DNA of 7,883 nucleotides. Origin: Synergistaceae bacterium. GTDB taxonomy: Bacteria > Synergistota > Synergistia > Synergistales > Synergistaceae. Position 1 is the stretch's first letter. Each line of letters starts with the position of its first letter. The notes below the pieces were generated by a model. The model made no database searches and was not told the origin of the DNA. It was given only the letters and a program-made list of their open reading frames with translations. Shown here piece after piece: positions 5,683 to 7,883 of the stretch. Location of the stretch: positions 1 to 7,883 of the forward strand of contig JAISRP010000062.1 in the NCBI GenBank assembly GCA_031273585.1, read 5' to 3'. Both the position numbers and the translations under genes were made by a program.

Positions 5683-7119
5683 TTGAATTTACAACTTTAC
5701 AACGACATGTCCGGCGGCAAGGAGCCATTTGAACCACTGGAACCAGGGGTCGTGAGTTTTTACACCTGCGGCCCGACTGTCTACGACTACTTTCACATAG
5801 GAAACGCGCGGCCCTTCATCGTCTTCGACTCCCTCAGGCGCTACCTCGAGTCGATTGGATTCAGGGTCAACTTCGTGCAGAACTTCACCGACATCGACGA
5901 CAAGATGATCCACAGGGCTCACCAGCTCGGAATCACCGTCGGCGAGCTGGCCGATCGGTTCATCGAGGCGTACTACGAGGACGCGGACGCCCTTGGCATA
6001 AGGAGGGCGACACGAAACCCCCGCGCCACCGAGGAGATCCCGGCGATCATCGATCAGATAGGGCTGCTGATCGAGAGAGGGCACGCGTACGAGGCGGATG
6101 GGGACGTCTACTTCGAGGTGTCCACGTTTCCGCGATACGGGAGGCTGTCGAAACAGAACCTCGACGACCTGAACTCCGGGGCCAGGGTCGAGGTTGACGA
6201 GAGGAAGCGGCACCCGCTCGACTTCGCCCTGTGGAAGGCCCAGAAGCCGGGAGAGCCGGCTTGGGAGAGCCCGTGGGGCTCAGGACGCCCCGGCTGGCAC
6301 ATTGAGTGCAGCGCGATGGCGAAGCATTACCTTGGGGAGACGATCGACATACACGGCGGCGGCAGCGACCTGATATTCCCCCACCACGAGAACGAGGTGG
6401 CCCAGAGCGAGTGCGCGCACGGCAAGACGTTCGCCCGATTTTGGATTCACAACGGCTACCTCATGGTCGACAGAGAGAAGATGTCGAAGTCGCTTGGCAA
6501 CTTCTTCACAGTGAGGGATGTCCGGGCGAAGTACCCCACGCCGGTGATAAGGCTATTCATGCTGTCGGCCCACTACAGATCTCCGATAAACTTCTCCGAG
6601 GAGACGCTGGAACAGGCGAGAAGCGCATACGAACGGCTGCGCAACGGGTGGGCCGAGATATCGTACGCCCTGTCCTCACGCCCGTGCGACGTCGTGCCCT
6701 GCAGCCCGGACGAAGACCTGCGAACGGCGCTGTCCGAGGCGAGGAGTCTTTTCGGGGAGAGCATGGACGATGACTTTAACACGGCTGGCGCGATCGGCGC
6801 GATATTCGACCTGATACGGGCCACGAACATATCGCTGGCCCGTCACGGGGGGATAGACTTCGGCGCCGTCGAGGAGGCGGCCTCCTTCCTCCGCGCCGCG
6901 GACGACGTCCTTGGAATAATTCAGATAGAGTCAATCGAGTGCAGCAGGAATCACGACTCGGAGGCTGAGGAGATAAACGCGCTGATCGACGAGCGGGAGG
7001 GAGCTAGGAAGCGAAAGGACTTCGCCCGCTCCGACGAGATCCGGAAGATCCTGGGCGAACGCGGCGTCATCCTGGAGGACACGCCTCAGGGGACGAGGTG
7101 GAAACGATCTGAAGCGTGA
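5683..7119 (+). CDS. cysS: Cysteinyl-tRNA synthetase
   Basis: This class I aminoacyl-tRNA synthetase charges tRNA-Cys with cysteine in the cytoplasm. With the TTG start at 5683 the protein is 478 residues, close to the usual 460-480. It shows the HIGH-type motif HIGNARPF from residue 38 and KMSKS at 266-270. All four zinc ligands known from E. coli are present: Cys29 (YTCGPTVYDY), Cys209 (HIECSAM), His234 and Glu238 (FPHHENEVAQSE). The Rossmann catalytic core fills the first 310 residues. The helical-bundle and C-terminal tRNA-binding parts follow, with the typical ARKRKDFARSDEIRKIL segment near the end. A GTG at 5671 would add four residues (MQPR) but overlaps the ribosome binding site. The gene has its own leader and a strong terminator and so appears monocistronic. 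Nothing is missing or broken. Confidence 0.97.
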   Translation: MNLQLYNDMSGGKEPFEPLEPGVVSFYTCGPTVYDYFHIGNARPFIVFDSLRRYLESIGFRVNFVQNFTDIDDKMIHRAHQLGITVGELADRFIEAYYEDADALGIRRATRNPRATEEIPAIIDQIGLLIERGHAYEADGDVYFEVSTFPRYGRLSKQNLDDLNSGARVEVDERKRHPLDFALWKAQKPGEPAWESPWGSGRPGWHIECSAMAKHYLGETIDIHGGGSDLIFPHHENEVAQSECAHGKTFARFWIHNGYLMVDREKMSKSLGNFFTVRDVRAKYPTPVIRLFMLSAHYRSPINFSEETLEQARSAYERLRNGWAEISYALSSRPCDVVPCSPDEDLRTALSEARSLFGESMDDDFNTAGAIGAIFDLIRATNISLARHGGIDFGAVEEAASFLRAADDVLGIIQIESIECSRNHDSEAEEINALIDEREGARKRKDFARSDEIRKILGERGVILEDTPQGTRWKRSEA

Positions 7120-7125
7120 AGGACC

Positions 7126-7140
7126 GTGGGCGCCGCCCAC
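7126..7140 (+). terminator. First small hairpin after cysS
   Basis: GTGGGC (7126-7131) pairs with GCCCAC (7135-7140) around a 3-nt loop, 6 nt after the cysS stop codon. It has no T-run of its own and may only help pause RNA polymerase or protect the 3' end before the main terminator at 7146. Confidence 0.4.
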
Positions 7141-7202
7141 GCCCGCCGGGGGACCAGTCCCCCGGACCCCCGTTTTGTTTTTTTGTTTTCGCCCGGCGGG
7201 CG
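7140..7202. repeat. 11-bp inverted repeat flanking the cysS terminator
   Basis: CGCCCGCCGGG (7140-7150) is the exact reverse complement of CCCGGCGGGCG (7192-7202), with the terminator stem and T-tract between them. The left arm overlaps the first bases of the terminator stem, so the two structures compete. The right copy can also fold by itself (7188-7194 with 7198-7204). It looks like a compact dispersed repeat or REP-like terminator module, but no second copy is in the window. Confidence 0.5.
7146..7189 (+). terminator. Strong rho-independent terminator of cysS
   Basis: CCGGGGGA (7146-7153) pairs perfectly with TCCCCCGG (7158-7165) around a CCAG loop. After seven bases a T-rich tract (TTTTGTTTTTTTGTTTT, 7173-7189) follows. 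This is the clearest terminator in the window and closes the cysS unit. Confidence 0.85.
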
Positions 7203-7211
7203 AAAGCTTGA

Positions 7212-7553
7212 AGACCCGGTTCAGTGATAAACGTCGACGGCAAGACGATATGAGGGAGCGGCAGCGGCAAACATAAGGCTATATATTTTGAAAACGAACG
7301 CCCCCCGGCATTTGAAGAGCTGCCTGAAAAAGGTCGTGGGAGAATAAAGAGGCGGGAATATTTTCTGGAAACGGAGATAGGCTGGCTCTCTCAGAAAAGC
7401 GCGTGGGCGAACTTGAACGCCGTGCGCAGAACGGCTCTGTCTCTCGTGAGTAAAGATGACCTCGGGCGCAAACGGCTTGGGACCAGAAAAAAGATGCTCA
7501 AAGCTACTCTCAATTACGATGTACTATCGAAAATCCTCTTTGATCGAAAGTAA
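7212..7553 (+). pseudogene. ISAs1-family transposase remnant, internally deleted and with a nonsense codon
   Basis: In one frame this reads RPGSVINVDGKTI, then TGA at 7251, then GSGSGKHKA, then YFENERPPAFEELPEKGRGR and on to ETEIGWL. From about 7416 it continues NAVRRTALSLV and the C-terminal KKMLKATLNYDVLSKILF, ending at TAA 7551. ISAs1 (H-repeat associated, DDE) transposases, about 370 residues long, have these blocks in this order: DGKT with the first catalytic Asp, then GHGRIEKREY, and a C-terminal RRIALNLL..LK..L.DDYL.K.LF. Only about 110 residues remain, so two large blocks are gone (junctions near 7278-7284 and 7401-7424), including the second catalytic Asp and the Glu. The TGA falls where most members have Arg, consistent with CGA to TGA. 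The N-terminal domain is also absent. No terminal inverted repeats were recognised. It cannot encode an active transposase. Confidence 0.8.
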
Positions 7554-7727
7554 ATGCTGTTGTTGAAGGGCGCAAAGACGGCCCCCGACAAAATAGAAGA
7601 AGACGAGACTGACAATGTCAAAGTCACCGGCAGCTCCGGCAGCGGAGGCTTCACGTCAGGCTCGCTGGGCCAGGCGGTGCTGGCGCTGGGCGCTGTGATC
7701 ATCCGCAAGAGGCTCCCGCGTAGATAA
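7554..7727 (+). pseudogene. C-terminal fragment with Synerg-CTERM-like sorting signal
   Basis: A 57-codon frame runs from the ATG at 7554, directly after the transposase stop, to the TAA at 7725. It reads as an acidic stretch (DKIEEDETDN, 13-22), a Gly/Ser linker (GSSGSGG, 26-32), a hydrophobic segment (about 39-50, LGQAVLALGAVI) and a basic tail (RKRLPRR, 51-57). This is the three-part layout of C-terminal sorting signals, and the GSGG..S.G..ALALGA..RKR pattern resembles the Synerg-CTERM domain known from Synergistetes surface proteins. The Cys I would expect after the Gly run appears to be Phe33 here. No ribosome binding site or signal peptide is present, so it is probably the leftover end of a longer exported protein cut by the IS. 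The parent protein cannot be named. It could be a chance short ORF. Confidence 0.5.
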
Positions 7728-7735
7728 AATAATAA

Positions 7736-7764
7736 ATTTCGTGGAGTTCCTCCTCTAACGAAAT
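7736..7764. other. Small hairpin upstream of the last terminator
   Basis: ATTTCGT (7736-7742) pairs with ACGAAAT (7758-7764), and GGAG (7743-7746) can pair with CTCC (7750-7753) inside it. It lies 8 nt after the CTERM-fragment stop codon. It may be part of a double terminator with 7767-7799. Confidence 0.35.
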
Positions 7765-7766
7765 AA

Positions 7767-7799
7767 GGAGCGGTCGGATGCAAAATCTCCGACCGCTCC
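7767..7799. terminator. Perfect 12-bp hairpin, probable terminator
   Basis: GGAGCGGTCGGA (7767-7778) pairs with TCCGACCGCTCC (7788-7799) around a 9-nt loop. It is followed by CTATTTG on the plus strand and by CTTATTTCG on the minus strand, neither a strong T-run. It would end transcription of the gene whose tail remains at 7554-7727, and could act in both directions. Confidence 0.6.
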
Positions 7800-7883
7800 C
7801 TATTTGCGGCGTATTTCGTGCTATCATTACCCTTGCAAACAATGTGCGACTGGAGATGAGCCGTAGTATGCCAAGAGTTTGGA
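7800..7883. other. Window end, no gene identified
   Basis: I see no convincing coding or promoter signal here. An ATG at 7868 with GGAG at 7852-7855 could begin a gene running out of the window (MPRVW), but five codons are not enough to judge. Confidence 0.3.

Noticed and set aside
7514..7783. Minus-strand ORF of 89 residues
   Set aside because: It runs antisense through the transposase end, the CTERM fragment and the terminator hairpin. Its sequence shows no domain.
7856..7883. Possible gene start at the window end (ATG 7856 or 7868)
   Set aside because: Only five to nine codons are visible and there is no clear promoter, so it cannot be judged.

Overview
The window reads as ordinary bacterial chromosome, most likely from the phylum Synergistota (Synergistetes). 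Four things point there: a GC-rich coding style that still uses many AGG (Arg) and ATA (Ile) codons; a short YidC without a large periplasmic domain; a lysine 6-aminotransferase that would fit an amino-acid-fermenting lifestyle; and a small C-terminal fragment at 7554-7727 built like the Synerg-CTERM sorting signal (Gly/Ser linker, hydrophobic helix, basic tail). The phylum call is an inference from sequence style, not from a database match.

Layout. 1-83: probable outer end of an IS21-like insertion sequence whose body lies to the left. 84-212: a good sigma-70 type promoter and the leader of the next operon. 213-3895: seven tightly packed plus-strand genes, rpmH-rnpA-yidD-yidC-jag-lgt-ykgJ-like, most of them overlapping or touching. 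3896-4028: promoter and ribosome binding site for a single gene, lat (4029-5387, L-lysine 6-transaminase), followed by a hairpin terminator. 5446-5682: cysS leader with a TATAAT box, three CAGTAT repeats and two competing hairpins. 5683-7119: cysS (cysteinyl-tRNA synthetase), closed by a strong terminator. 7212-7553: a wrecked, internally deleted ISAs1-family transposase. 7554-7727: the Synerg-CTERM-like fragment. 7728-7883: hairpins and no convincing gene.

How the genes work together. The first operon combines ribosome and RNA maturation (L34, RNase P protein) with membrane-protein and lipoprotein biogenesis. YidD and YidC help insert inner-membrane proteins, Jag is the RNA-binding partner usually found beside YidC, and Lgt lipidates prolipoproteins. 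The last gene is an uncharacterised cysteine-cluster protein. lat and cysS appear to be independent transcription units.

No complete new defence or mobile system is visible. The items most worth a second look are the long Asp/Glu/Tyr tail on YidC (this end is often basic in the family), the mutually exclusive leader hairpins before cysS, the nested inverted repeat around the cysS terminator, and the decayed IS/CTERM junction.
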